Assembly: GCA_028821195.1 (NCBI GenBank)
Contig: JAPPHB010000003.1
Span: forward strand, 1 to 64,000
DNA from: Gammaproteobacteria bacterium
GTDB lineage: Bacteria; Gemmatimonadota; Gemmatimonadetes; Longimicrobiales; Gaopeijiaceae
DNA: 64,000 bases
Direction: 5' to 3'
Below the pieces are notes generated by a model. That model saw only the letters and a list, made by a program, of their open reading frames with translations, did no database searches and was not told the DNA's origin. The position numbers were made by a program, and so were the translations under genes. Positions 33,681 through 43,100 of this stretch are shown here, piece after piece (position 1 is the stretch's first letter; the number at the start of each line of letters is the position of its first letter).

Positions 33681-36072
33681 GCTCATCGGCAGGGATTTCG
33701 CGCCCCCGGATGTCATCGCCAAGGTCACCGGCAGAGCCCGCTACGCGGAGGATTTCCGCGCCGACGGCATGCTCTTCTGCCGGCTCATCACGAGCCCGAT
33801 GCCGCACGCGCGGGTGCGCGCCATCGATGCGTCGGAGGCGCTCGCCATGGAGGGCGTGGTCGCCATCCTGACCGCCGACGAAGTGCCGGAGATCGAGGCG
33901 CCCGGCAACCCCATTCTCACCAACACGCCGCACTTCGTGGGCGAGCCCATTGCCGCGCTGGCAGCCGTCGATGAAACGACCGTCCAGGACGCTATCGCGA
34001 AGGTCCGGCTGGACCTGGAGCCGCTGCCGTTCGTGGTGGACCCGCTGGAGAGCCTGAGCCCCGGCGGCCCCAACGCGCGCACGGAGGGCAACACCTCGCA
34101 GCGGGGCGAGGGGATCCGCGAGGTGAAGTGGACCGACGAGGACTTCGCGGCCGCCACCGACGGTGAACTGCCCATGGGCGAGGTCACCACCGAGTGGTCC
34201 TACGGTGATGTCGATGCCGGTTTCCGCAATGCCGCGCTGGTGCTCGACGAGACCTTCGTCACCGCGGGCACATCGCATCACTCGATGGAGCCGCGCACGG
34301 CGATGGCCTACTGGCAGAACGGCAAGTGCCACGTCTTCGGTTCGAGTCAGAGCCAGAGCGCGACGCTGAACGGGCTGGCGCGCTACATCGGCGTCCCGCC
34401 CGAGGACGTGGTCTTCGTGGGCGAGTACTGCGGCGGCGGATTCGGCTCCAAGGGAAGCGCCTACCCGATCATGTCGGTGCCCGCGCACATGTCGCGCAAG
34501 ACGGGACGGCCGGTGATGATGCGCATCAGCCGGGCGGAGGAATACGCCATCGGCTCCGCGCGGGCCGGCTTCCAGGGCCGCATCCGCATGGGCTTCCGGC
34601 GCGACGGGCGCGTCAGCGCGGTCGACCTCTTCATCGTGCAGGAAAACGGGCCCAACAGCGGCTTCGGCGACTTCAACAGCGCCGCCGGCGCCGTCACCAT
34701 CGTCTATACGCCGCTGGCGATGCGCTTCCGCGGCATTCCAGTGCTCACCAACACGCCCGCGCGGGGCGCGCAGCGGGGTCCGGGCCAGAACCAGATCGCG
34801 TGCGCGGTGGAGCCTCTGCTCGACAAGGCTGCAGCCGAACTGGGCATCGATCAGCTGGCCATCCGAAGCATCAATGCCCCCGACTCGAATTCGCTCTACG
34901 GCGGAGGCCAGGTGCCGGTCACCAGCGCTCATCTGGGCGAAGCACTGGCCCAGGGCGCGGAGCGCTTCGGATGGGAGGAGCGGCGCGCTCGCAGCGGCCA
35001 GCGCCAGGGATCGCGCGTGACCGGGGTGGGCATCGGCCAGGCCTATCACGGGGCCGGCAACAGCGGCCAGGACGGACTGCTGCGCATCGCGCCGGACGGC
35101 AGGCTGCACATTCACACCGGGGTCGGCAACCTCGGCACCTATTCCTACGCCGCCACTTCGCGCGTCGCTGCGGAGATGCTCGGGTACGACTGGGAGAACG
35201 TCGAGCTGGTGCGCGGCGACACTTCTCGCAATCTCGCTTCCAGCAGCGCGCAGGTGGGCAGCAACACGACCTTCACCATGACCCGCGCCGGCTGGGCGGC
35301 GGGCGTGGACGCGGTGGAGAAGCTGAAGGCGATCGCGGCCATGGAGCTCGGCGGCTCGCCTGAGGACTACGAAATCGGGGACGAAGTGACGTTCGCGCGC
35401 GCGAACCCCTCGCGCCGCATCACCCACGCACGGGCCGCGGCGCGTGCCATCGAGCTGGGCGGCCGTTTCAGCGGCGAGGAGTTCCCCGACGACCTGAACG
35501 ACATCACCAAGCGTTCCGTGCAGAACCTGGCGGGCAGCGGCCTGATCGGCGTCGCCCGCGACAACCTCCCGCGCAACGACGTCGTGCCCGCGCTCGCCGC
35601 CGGCTTCATCGAGATCGAGCTGGACCTCGAGACCGGCATGTACGAGATCATCGACTACCTGGGCGTGGCCGATTGCGGCACCGTGGTGCACCCCATGGGG
35701 CTGGCGGCCCAGGTGAGAGGCGGCGCGGTGATGGGGTTCGGGATGGCGTGCCTGGAGCGCCACGTCTACGACACGCGCTACGGGGTGGCGGGCAACATCG
35801 GCTTCCACCAGGCCAAGCCGCCCTCATACCTGGACGTGCCCTCGCAGATGGACTGGGACGCCACCGACATCACCGATCCGCAAAACCCGGTTGGAGCGAA
35901 GGGGGTGGGCGAACCCCTCATGGGATGCTCGGGGGCGGCTCTGCTGTGCGCCATCTCGGATGCCCTCGGCGGTCACTACTTCAACCGCATCCCGGTCGTC
36001 CCGGACATGATCGTGAACGCCGTGGCTCAGCAGCCCCCGCCGCATCGGCCGCTGCAGGTCAACACCCAGTGA
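33673..36072 (+). CDS. Molybdenum hydroxylase catalytic subunit (xanthine dehydrogenase family)
   Basis: A 799-residue large subunit that binds molybdopterin cytosine dinucleotide and hydroxylates an aldehyde or N-heterocycle. Domains follow the family order: the aldehyde oxidase a/b hammerhead (about 15-120), then two molybdopterin-binding regions. YCGGGFGSKGS is a cofactor-binding loop, and GAKGVGEPLMGCSGA near the C-terminus carries the active-site Glu (GVGEP). It has no signal peptide of its own, so it would leave the cell with the Tat-bearing 2Fe-2S subunit. The ATG overlaps the preceding stop and has AGGAGG six bases before it. The substrate cannot be predicted reliably. Confidence 0.9.
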   Translation: MAELIGRDFAPPDVIAKVTGRARYAEDFRADGMLFCRLITSPMPHARVRAIDASEALAMEGVVAILTADEVPEIEAPGNPILTNTPHFVGEPIAALAAVDETTVQDAIAKVRLDLEPLPFVVDPLESLSPGGPNARTEGNTSQRGEGIREVKWTDEDFAAATDGELPMGEVTTEWSYGDVDAGFRNAALVLDETFVTAGTSHHSMEPRTAMAYWQNGKCHVFGSSQSQSATLNGLARYIGVPPEDVVFVGEYCGGGFGSKGSAYPIMSVPAHMSRKTGRPVMMRISRAEEYAIGSARAGFQGRIRMGFRRDGRVSAVDLFIVQENGPNSGFGDFNSAAGAVTIVYTPLAMRFRGIPVLTNTPARGAQRGPGQNQIACAVEPLLDKAAAELGIDQLAIRSINAPDSNSLYGGGQVPVTSAHLGEALAQGAERFGWEERRARSGQRQGSRVTGVGIGQAYHGAGNSGQDGLLRIAPDGRLHIHTGVGNLGTYSYAATSRVAAEMLGYDWENVELVRGDTSRNLASSSAQVGSNTTFTMTRAGWAAGVDAVEKLKAIAAMELGGSPEDYEIGDEVTFARANPSRRITHARAAARAIELGGRFSGEEFPDDLNDITKRSVQNLAGSGLIGVARDNLPRNDVVPALAAGFIEIELDLETGMYEIIDYLGVADCGTVVHPMGLAAQVRGGAVMGFGMACLERHVYDTRYGVAGNIGFHQAKPPSYLDVPSQMDWDATDITDPQNPVGAKGVGEPLMGCSGAALLCAISDALGGHYFNRIPVVPDMIVNAVAQQPPPHRPLQVNTQ

Positions 36073-36166
36073 TCGAGAGCAGGCGCCCGGGCATCGGAAA
36101 GGCCCTCGGCCGCGGACCGGGATTGGTATCGACCACGTCCGCCAGGACAGGACCGAGCGAGCGACA

Positions 36167-36346
36167 ATGAAGTTCTTGAAGTCCTGGTGGCCGGTGTTCA
36201 TCGTTGGGGCCGTCGCTTCCTCCGGCGGCCTGCTCGACCGGTTCTGGGACTGGATCCCACGCGACGCGACGTTGGCCATCGGCGGGATTGGTCTTGTCTG
36301 CATCCTGCGGGGAATCATCACGCGCTTGTTCCCCGGCAGGGACTGA
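36167..36346 (+). CDS. Small two-helix membrane protein between hydroxylase subunits
   Basis: A 59-residue open frame running ATG to TGA. The N-terminus MKFLKSWWPVFIVGAVASSG is a transmembrane helix. The centre GLLDRFWDWIPRDA is a loop, and LAIGGIGLVCILRGIITRL is a second helix. It lies in the operon of the molybdenum hydroxylase, between the catalytic and FAD subunit genes. Its ribosome-binding site is weak. It could anchor or assist the exported complex; that is inference. It has not been matched to a family. Confidence 0.55.
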   Translation: MKFLKSWWPVFIVGAVASSGGLLDRFWDWIPRDATLAIGGIGLVCILRGIITRLFPGRD

Positions 36347-36433
36347 CCCGTCGGGCTGCCGGCGGCCAAGGAGCGCGCGGTGGACTACCGCATGCCCGGC
36401 GCCAAGCCTGAGCGAGGGCACCGGGTCCGCGTT

Positions 36434-36457
36434 CCCGCGCCGCGGGTCGGCCTTTTT
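36434..36457 (+). terminator. Weak hairpin with T-run before the FAD-subunit gene
   Basis: CCCGC (36434-36438) and GCGGG (36442-36446) can pair, and a TTTTT run follows six bases later. It resembles a short intrinsic terminator, or an attenuator inside the hydroxylase operon. The remainder of the 220-base gap between the small membrane gene and the FAD subunit holds nothing else recognisable. Confidence 0.3.
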
Positions 36458-36566
36458 GCGCCGCTGGGTCTGAACCCGCAAGATTAGTCCCTATGGACGG
36501 AATGAGGATGCCGCGTTGGCATCGCAGTCTCTCGCAACGAGACCATCTGAGGCCGGGGGGATCCCC

Positions 36567-37556
36567 ATGATGAAGGACATGATGCCCCACTTCGATCTGG
36601 TCCAGCCGACCGACGTCGAATCGGCGCTGGATCTGCTGCGGGAGCACGGCCGCGACGCCTGGGCGCTCGCAGGCGGTTACGACAGCTTCGACTGGTTCAA
36701 GAACCGCGGCAAGCAACCCTCCGTAGTGGTCGACCTGGAGGGGCTCGACGAACTGAAGGGCGTGCGCGAGACCGGCGACGGCATCGAGATCGGCGCCACG
36801 ACCAGCCTGACCGACGTCGAGAACGACCCCCTGGTGCGCGAGCGCTACGGCGTGCTCGCGGAGGCGGTGAGCGTAGTGGCGAGCCCGCAGATCCGGAACG
36901 GCGGGACGATCGGCGGCAACATCTGCCAGGACACCCGCTGCTGGTACTACCGCTACGGCATGCCCTGCTACCGGGCGGGGGGCAACGTCTGCTACGCCGG
37001 CGCACCGGACGCGATGAACCGCGAGCACGCACTCTTCGGGGCGGACCGCTGCGTGGCGGTGACCCCGTCGGATTCGGCCCCGGCGCTGGTGGCGCTGGAC
37101 GCGGAGATGGTGGTGCGCAACGCCCGCGGCGAGCGGGTGATCCCCGCCGGGGAGTTTTTCATGCCACCGGGCGTGGACATCACCCGCATGACCGTGCTCG
37201 ACCCCGACGATCTGCTCACGGCCGTGCGCATCCCGGGCCGGTGGGCGGGCGCCCGCTTCCATTTCGAGAAGGTCGCGGACCGCAAGACCTGGGACTTCCC
37301 CCTGGTCAACGTAGCCGCCGCCTTCCGGGTAGCCGACGGGCGCATCGAGGACTCACGCATCGTCCTGGGCGCGGTGGAGTGCACCCCCCGACGCCTCACC
37401 GACGTCGAGGACCTCGTTCGCGGCCGCGTGCCGAACGAGAGCACCGCCGCGGAAGCGGGCGAGCTGGCCACGCAGGGCGCCAGGCCGCTCAGCTACAACC
37501 ACTTCAAGATTCCGCTGGTGAAGAACCTGGTGGCGCGGGCGGTACGGAGCGCCTGA
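36567..37556 (+). CDS. Molybdenum hydroxylase FAD-binding subunit
   Basis: A 329-residue FAD subunit of the xanthine dehydrogenase family. The pyrophosphate-binding NGGTIGGN motif is at 111-118 and AGGYDSF at 35-41. Unusually, four cysteines follow the FAD loop: Cys120, Cys125, Cys134 and Cys142 (NICQDTRCWYY ... PCYR ... NVCYA). This arrangement is typical of the beta subunit of 4-hydroxybenzoyl-CoA reductase-like enzymes, where it binds an extra 4Fe-4S cluster. The ATG at 36567 follows a G-rich ribosome-binding sequence; a TTG 51 bases upstream is less likely. A strong terminator lies 25 bases beyond the stop, ending the operon. Confidence 0.9.
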   Translation: MMKDMMPHFDLVQPTDVESALDLLREHGRDAWALAGGYDSFDWFKNRGKQPSVVVDLEGLDELKGVRETGDGIEIGATTSLTDVENDPLVRERYGVLAEAVSVVASPQIRNGGTIGGNICQDTRCWYYRYGMPCYRAGGNVCYAGAPDAMNREHALFGADRCVAVTPSDSAPALVALDAEMVVRNARGERVIPAGEFFMPPGVDITRMTVLDPDDLLTAVRIPGRWAGARFHFEKVADRKTWDFPLVNVAAAFRVADGRIEDSRIVLGAVECTPRRLTDVEDLVRGRVPNESTAAEAGELATQGARPLSYNHFKIPLVKNLVARAVRSA

Positions 37557-37580
37557 GGCGGACTCGGGTTCGCAGTCGAG

Positions 37581-37618
37581 AGCCCCGCCCCGCGTTCGTA
37601 GCGGGACGGGGCTTCGTT
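37581..37618 (+). terminator. Rho-independent terminator of the molybdenum hydroxylase operon
   Basis: A 13-base stem, AGCCCCGCCCCGC (37581-37593) against GCGGGACGGGGCT (37601-37613), has one mismatch and a seven-base loop. TCGTTT follows. It lies just after the FAD-subunit stop codon. Confidence 0.75.
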
Positions 37619-37671
37619 TGTGGAATCCGGTCGATCAGGCTGTCAGCGAGGACCAGCGTCTCGTTCGGCCG

Positions 37672-38709
37672 CTACGGCCTGAACCGAATCCATTTCGTAA
37701 TGCGCCGCTGGCTCACCTCCGCGCCGTAGACGTTCCCCTCGTCGTCCACGGCAACCCCCTCGGGACCGCTGAACCCCATCGGGTTGGAGATGTCGTCCGG
37801 CAGGAAGTAGTGGACCCATCCCTGGTTCGCGTCGCCGATGCGGATCCCCTTCTCCCAGCCCGCGTTGCGCTGGCCGGTGAACTGGTTGGGCGCCGGGCTC
37901 GACTCGGAGTCGGCCACGTAGATGTTGTCGTCGGCATCGATGTAGATCCCGCTGGGGCGGCCGAACTGCGTCCAGATGGCGAGGAACTCGCCCTCCTGGT
38001 CGAAGAGCTGGATGCGGTTGTTGTAGCGGTCGCCCACGAAGATGCGGCCCTGCGAGTCCATCGCCAGGGCATGCGGATCCCGGAACTGTCCGGGCCCGTA
38101 CCCGAGTTCGCCCCAGGTCTCCATGTAGGGGCCGGCGGCCGCGAAGCGGACGATCCGCCCCCGGGTGCGGTCGTGCGCGTCCGCAACGTAGATCTGTCCG
38201 TTGGGCGCCACCACCACGTCCGATGGCTGTGTGAAGTGGGTCGGCGGGTCGCCGGCCTCTCCCGGCGTGCCCAGGGTCATCAGCAACTCCCCCTCGGGGG
38301 AGAACTTGAGCACCGAGTGCCCCGTGGTGGTCGCGCCCGGCCGCCACGCATCGGTCACCCAGACGTTGCCCTCATGATCGACGTCAATGCCGTGCGGCCA
38401 CGCGATCATCCCGCCGCCGAAGCTGCGCAGGAGGTTCCCCTCCTTGTCGAAGAGGAGGATGGGATCCACATCCGAGCCGACGCAGGTGTTGGCGCCGCAG
38501 CGCTCCGCGACCCAGATGTTTCCATCCAGCGCGATCTCCACCGCGCTCGTCGAGCCCCACTCCCTGCCGTCGGGGAGCTCGCCCCAGCCGTAGACCGGCC
38601 GGAAGGGATTGGTCGTCACCGACTGAGCCTGTAGTGACGAGCCCGCGACGGCGAGGGCCGCGACGGCGAAGATTCCAGTAGCGATCGTGGCGCGCGTCCA
38701 TCCAGTCAT
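37672..38709 (-). CDS. Secreted NHL-repeat beta-propeller protein
   Basis: A 345-residue exported protein: a Sec signal (ATIATGIFAVAALAVAGSSLQAQ) and then six NHL-type blades. Repeats of the form PHGIDVDHEGNVWVTD, PSDVVVAPNGQIYVADAHDRTRGRIV, PHALAMDSQGRIFVGDRYNNRIQLF and PSGIYIDADDNIYVADSES are clear. The pattern resembles the peptidyl-alpha-hydroxyglycine alpha-amidating-lyase-like propellers common in soil bacteria, but catalysis is not shown. ATG 38709 is chosen because the frame upstream has no signal. It converges with the hydroxylase operon and is divergent from the ATPase gene at 38915. Confidence 0.85.
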   Translation of the reverse strand: MTGWTRATIATGIFAVAALAVAGSSLQAQSVTTNPFRPVYGWGELPDGREWGSTSAVEIALDGNIWVAERCGANTCVGSDVDPILLFDKEGNLLRSFGGGMIAWPHGIDVDHEGNVWVTDAWRPGATTTGHSVLKFSPEGELLMTLGTPGEAGDPPTHFTQPSDVVVAPNGQIYVADAHDRTRGRIVRFAAAGPYMETWGELGYGPGQFRDPHALAMDSQGRIFVGDRYNNRIQLFDQEGEFLAIWTQFGRPSGIYIDADDNIYVADSESSPAPNQFTGQRNAGWEKGIRIGDANQGWVHYFLPDDISNPMGFSGPEGVAVDDEGNVYGAEVSQRRITKWIRFRP

Positions 38710-38880
38710 CGGTTTGCGTCTCCGGTCAGTGCGGTGGGTGATGGTTGGCAGCGGTCGTGAAGACGACTCGCGCCGACCCCTGATGATGCATAAGAGACGG
38801 TAGACATCCCGGAGCTTGACGACAAGTACGCTCACTCAAGGCATCGGAAAAACGGGGCCTGCATCGACCCATGATGCTAT

Positions 38881-38896
38881 TGAGTAAAATTACTCA
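38881..38896 (+). promoter_or_regulatory. Palindromic promoter of the ATPase-NACHT operon
   Basis: TGAGTAAAATTACTCA is a palindrome, TGAGTA and TACTCA around AAAT. It contains TAAAAT (38885-38890), five of six matches to a -10 box. It ends 18 bases before ATG 38915, with no Shine-Dalgarno sequence in between, so the leader is very short. A repressor bound here would block the promoter directly. It is the most AT-rich short stretch nearby. Confidence 0.5.
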
Positions 38897-38914
38897 GTAG
38901 CGTAAATTCGTTGC

Positions 38915-40192
38915 ATGGAAACCTACGAACGCCCACACGGCAAAACGCTTCTTTCGCGGCTGCGTGAAGAGCCTCGCTGGCTCATCATCATCACCGGTCC
39001 ACGCCAGACCGGCAAGACAACTTTGGTCCAGCAGGTCCTGGAACGAGTCCGGCGTCCCTCCACCCACATCGCCGTGGATGCGCCCGACCCCACCACTGTC
39101 CCGGCGACGACCGGGTTCCCGCTCGGCGCCACATCGCTCGCCACCGACATCGGGCCCCCTCCCGTCGACCGCAGAGACACGAGGTGGCTGGTTCGCACCT
39201 GGGAAGAGGCTCGGCTGGAAGCTCGGGCATCGGATCGGGGATTCGTGCTCGCGCTGGACGAGATCCAGAAGATCCCGAACTGGTCGGAGACGGTGAAGGG
39301 GCTGTGGGACGCAGATCGGAGCGAACGCCTCCCCCTCCACGTCGTGCTGCTTGGCTCCGCGCCTCTCCTCATGCAGCAGGGAATGAGCGAGAGCCTGGCA
39401 GGTCGCTACGAGGTCATCGACGTCGAGCACTGGTCCTTCGCGGAAATGGCCGCTGCGTTCGACTTCGACCTCGACCGGTTTTTCTACTTCGGCGGCTACC
39501 CCGGTCCGGCCCCGCTCATACGAGATGAGACCAGATGGCGCAGCTTCATCCATCGCTCGCTGATAGAGCCGAACATCGAGCGGGACATCCTCGCCCTGCA
39601 GCGCGTAGACAAGCCCATACTCCTCAAGCGGCTCTTCGGACTTGGCGCTGCGTATTCCGGCCAAATCCTCTCCTATAACAAGATGCTCGGCCAGCTCGAC
39701 GAAGCTGGCAATACGACCACCCTAGCCCGGTATCTCGATCTGCTGTCCAGCGCCGGATTGATCGCTGGGCTGTCGAAGTACGCCGGCCGGCCCCATCGGC
39801 GCAGAGCCTCGAGCCCCAAGCTCAACGTGCTCAATACCGCGCTCATGTCGGTCCATTCGGACTACACCTTCGAGCAGGCGCGGGGAGACCGGACGTTCTG
39901 GGGCCAACTCGTGGAAAGCGCCGTCGGCGCGCATCTGGTCAACACGGCGAATCCCGAATATCGCGTGTACTACTGGCGTGACCGCGGACGAGAGGTGGAC
40001 TTCATCCTGGAGCACGGCCGGAAGCTGGTCGCTTTCGAGGTGAAGAGCGGCAGGCGGCGTGGGAACGTGAGCGGGCTTGACGCGTTCGGGAAGAGCTTCC
40101 CGGTCAAGGCATCGCACATCGTTGGACGGGGCGGGATTCCGGTGTCGGAATTCCTGTTGAGACCGGCTCCGGAGTGGTTCGAGGGATCATGA
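38915..40192 (+). CDS. AAA+ ATPase with C-terminal DUF4143 (PD-(D/E)XK-like) domain
   Basis: A 425-residue ATPase. Walker A GPRQTGKTT is at 28-36 and Walker B LALDEIQ at 112-118, followed by the conserved VVLLGSAPLLMQQG ... SLAGRYEVI segment of this family. The C-terminal DUF4143 region has a nuclease-fold core with Asp362 (EVDF) and Glu375-x-Lys377 (FEVKSG), a D...ExK pattern. Function across the family is unknown, though it is common in variable and defence regions. Its stop overlaps the start of the NACHT-like gene by four bases (ATGA), so the two proteins are made together. No Shine-Dalgarno sequence precedes the ATG. A palindromic promoter lies just upstream. Confidence 0.85.
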   Translation: METYERPHGKTLLSRLREEPRWLIIITGPRQTGKTTLVQQVLERVRRPSTHIAVDAPDPTTVPATTGFPLGATSLATDIGPPPVDRRDTRWLVRTWEEARLEARASDRGFVLALDEIQKIPNWSETVKGLWDADRSERLPLHVVLLGSAPLLMQQGMSESLAGRYEVIDVEHWSFAEMAAAFDFDLDRFFYFGGYPGPAPLIRDETRWRSFIHRSLIEPNIERDILALQRVDKPILLKRLFGLGAAYSGQILSYNKMLGQLDEAGNTTTLARYLDLLSSAGLIAGLSKYAGRPHRRRASSPKLNVLNTALMSVHSDYTFEQARGDRTFWGQLVESAVGAHLVNTANPEYRVYYWRDRGREVDFILEHGRKLVAFEVKSGRRRGNVSGLDAFGKSFPVKASHIVGRGGIPVSEFLLRPAPEWFEGS

Positions 40193-43100
40193 AGCACCTC
40201 GTTGAGCGGACGTGCACGGTGGTTCGGGCGCGCCATGAGACACACGAACGGCAAAGCGAGTCGAGTCCCTCGCACAAGGCCGAGTCGCGCCCCTTGGAGG
40301 CGTTTCGGGATGAACCTGCCTACGTGCTGCTTGGGTCCCCCGGGTCCGGCAAAACGGAAGCGTTCAACCATGAGGCCGAGCACGACGGGGTGGAACGCAT
40401 CCGCGCTGGCGACTTCCAGGATCTGGACGCAAAGCCCGAATGGCGTGGCAAGACCCTCTACATCGACGGGCTCGACGAGACCAGGGCTGGGATGTTCCAG
40501 GGAAACACACCTCTTGGCGCGATCCGCGCAAAGCTCCAACGCCTGGGCTGTCCCAGATTCCGGCTTTCCTGCCGAGAGGCTGACTGGTTCGGAGCGAGCG
40601 ACAGGGAACGTCTAAAGACGGTCGCGCCCAACGGCGAACTGAAGGTCCTGCGACTCGATCCGCTCTCGGACCAGGGTATTCTCGACATTCTCGGCCGGAA
40701 TCTCGGGCATCCCGACCCCCAGCCTTTTGTAGACGCGGCTCGAGAACGAGGCATCGATGACTTGCTCCGCAATCCACTCAATCTGAAGATGCTCGTAGCG
40801 GCCGTCGCGAATGGCCCATGGCCGCGGACGAGGATGGAGACGTTCGATCTGGCCTGCCGAAAGCTGGTCTCCGAGGAGAATCTCGATCACCAGATCGCGT
40901 GGAGCGGCACCGCGAATACCAGAGCCCTCCTGGATGCCGCTGGCGATCTTTGCGCGAGCTTTCTCTTGACCGGAAAGGCCGGGGTCACCCTCCCCGGCAC
41001 TGCGGCCGATACCGATCATCCCCGACTGGAGCACGTGTCCCAAGGCGACCAACAACTACTGCGTCGCGTCGTGGGTACCAATCTGTTCGCGCTGCCCGCC
41101 GAGGGTCGCCTGATTCCGGCACACCGGCAACTGGCTGAGTTCCTGGCGGCGCGTCGCCTCGCCGAGTTGGTCGCCGAAGGCCTTCCCGTCCGCCGGCTAT
41201 TGGCCCTAATGACCGGCCTTGATGGCGGCATCATCTCCGAGTTCCGTGGTCTTGCCGCCTGGCTGGCCGCGCTCTGCCAGTCCGCTCGAACCGAAATCAT
41301 CGAGCGCGATCCCCTCGGAGCAGTTCTGTACGGTGACGTTCTGCAATTCAGTGCTCGGGAGAAACGCCTTCTTCTCCGAGCGCTCAAAGCGGAAACAAAC
41401 CGGAATCCATGGCTGATCGCCTACGCGAGCTGGGACCCGCCGCTGGCAAACCTGGTCGGGCAGGAGATGGAGGAGGATATTCGCCAAGCTCTTGGTGATC
41501 CGGCGCGGGATGTAGCACAGCAGTCGCTGGTCCACCTGATCCTCGAAGCCATCCGCGCTGCGGAACCGCTCCCCGGACTTGCCGACCCTCTCATGGGTAT
41601 GGTCCGGGACGATTCCTGGCCGATGGACCTGCGATGCGCCGCCCTGCAGGCGTACATGCGAGCCTCTCAGGATGACGCTGAAGCTTCTGCCACCCTTCGG
41701 AGGCTGCTGGAGCAGGTCTACACCGGCGAGGTGGCGACCCTGCACGACGACCTGCTAGGCATTCTGCTGACGGAGCTGTACCCCGATGAGCTGCCTGTGC
41801 GGGATCTCGTCGGCTACCTGAGGGAACCGGTCCGGCGTGGTGGAGGGATCCGGTACCAAGTGTTTTGGACTGAGCGCCTCTTGGAGAAATCCACGATTGA
41901 GCAAATGGTCCAACTGCTCGTTCTGCTCAGAGAGCCGATGGATAGGGTGCGGGCAGAATCAGGGGTTGTGCCGCGAGGCGTCTACTTCGTGGTGCGGCCA
42001 CCGATTGTGTTGCTGCGACACCTTCTCGAACGTTCGCCCGAGAGCGTCCCGCAGAAGGAACTAGCGTACTGGCTTGATTTCTCGGGTTGGCTGGGGGGTG
42101 AGTTGAGATTCAGCGCTCCGGGGTTGGTTCGCGATGCTGAGTTCTTCGGGAATTGGCTCAGCGACCACGGCGAAGTACAGAAGGCGATCATCGAGCACCG
42201 TGTGAGGCGGTGCCGGGGGGATCCGGGTTTCTGGGCGTGCATGCACTACCCGGCCAGAAGCTTCTTCGACGACGCCAGGAAACCGGAAGACTTTGGCACT
42301 TGGTGCGCGGACCAAGCGCTCGACGCAAATACCGACGACGTGGCCACCTGGTTTGTGTGGGAGGCGGCCGAGTTCGTTCACAATGCGAAGAGTCGGGAGC
42401 AGGAAGCGAGGGAGAGGATCGCGGCGACGCTGAGCGGCGACACCCGCCTTTCGGAACGATTTGAGGGCAGGCTCCGTGCCCTAGAAGACCACGACCGATT
42501 CCAGAACGAGCTGCATGCTCCAGAGGTGCCTCCGGCGCCAGCAGACGGCCGTTTCGACGAAGTGCGCGCAATCGTCCGAGCAAACCTGACATCGCTGCGC
42601 GCCAACCAGTGCCCTCTCAGTCTACTCCACCACTTGGCGGTAGCCTATCTGGACGGCTTCTCGGATGTCCACGGTGAAACACCCATAGAGCGGCTGCGCT
42701 ACTTGCTCGGTCCAGATGAAGACCTCGTGGATGCTGCCCTGGCGGGCTTACGGGGAGCGATTCACCGGACGGATCTCCCCCTGTGGACCGCAATCCCCAA
42801 ACTGGCTGCCGAAGAGAGGATCCACTATCTGGCCTACCCGATCATAGTGGGACTAGAGGAACTCTCTCGCGTGGAACGGGATGACATACGCCTCACCGAA
42901 GCGCAGACCCGCTTGGCGCTTTCCATCCATTTCTCGGTTGCAAGATTGCGCTATCCGGCCGACTCAGCGCATCCACCACGGTGGCTTCGGGGTTGCGTGG
43001 CACGGGAACCGGCATTGGTTGGGCGAATCTGGGCGCGTTGCGCCCGGGCCCTGCTCGGTGGCGGGGCGCAAACTTTGCCGGTCATCCATCTACTGCCCAA

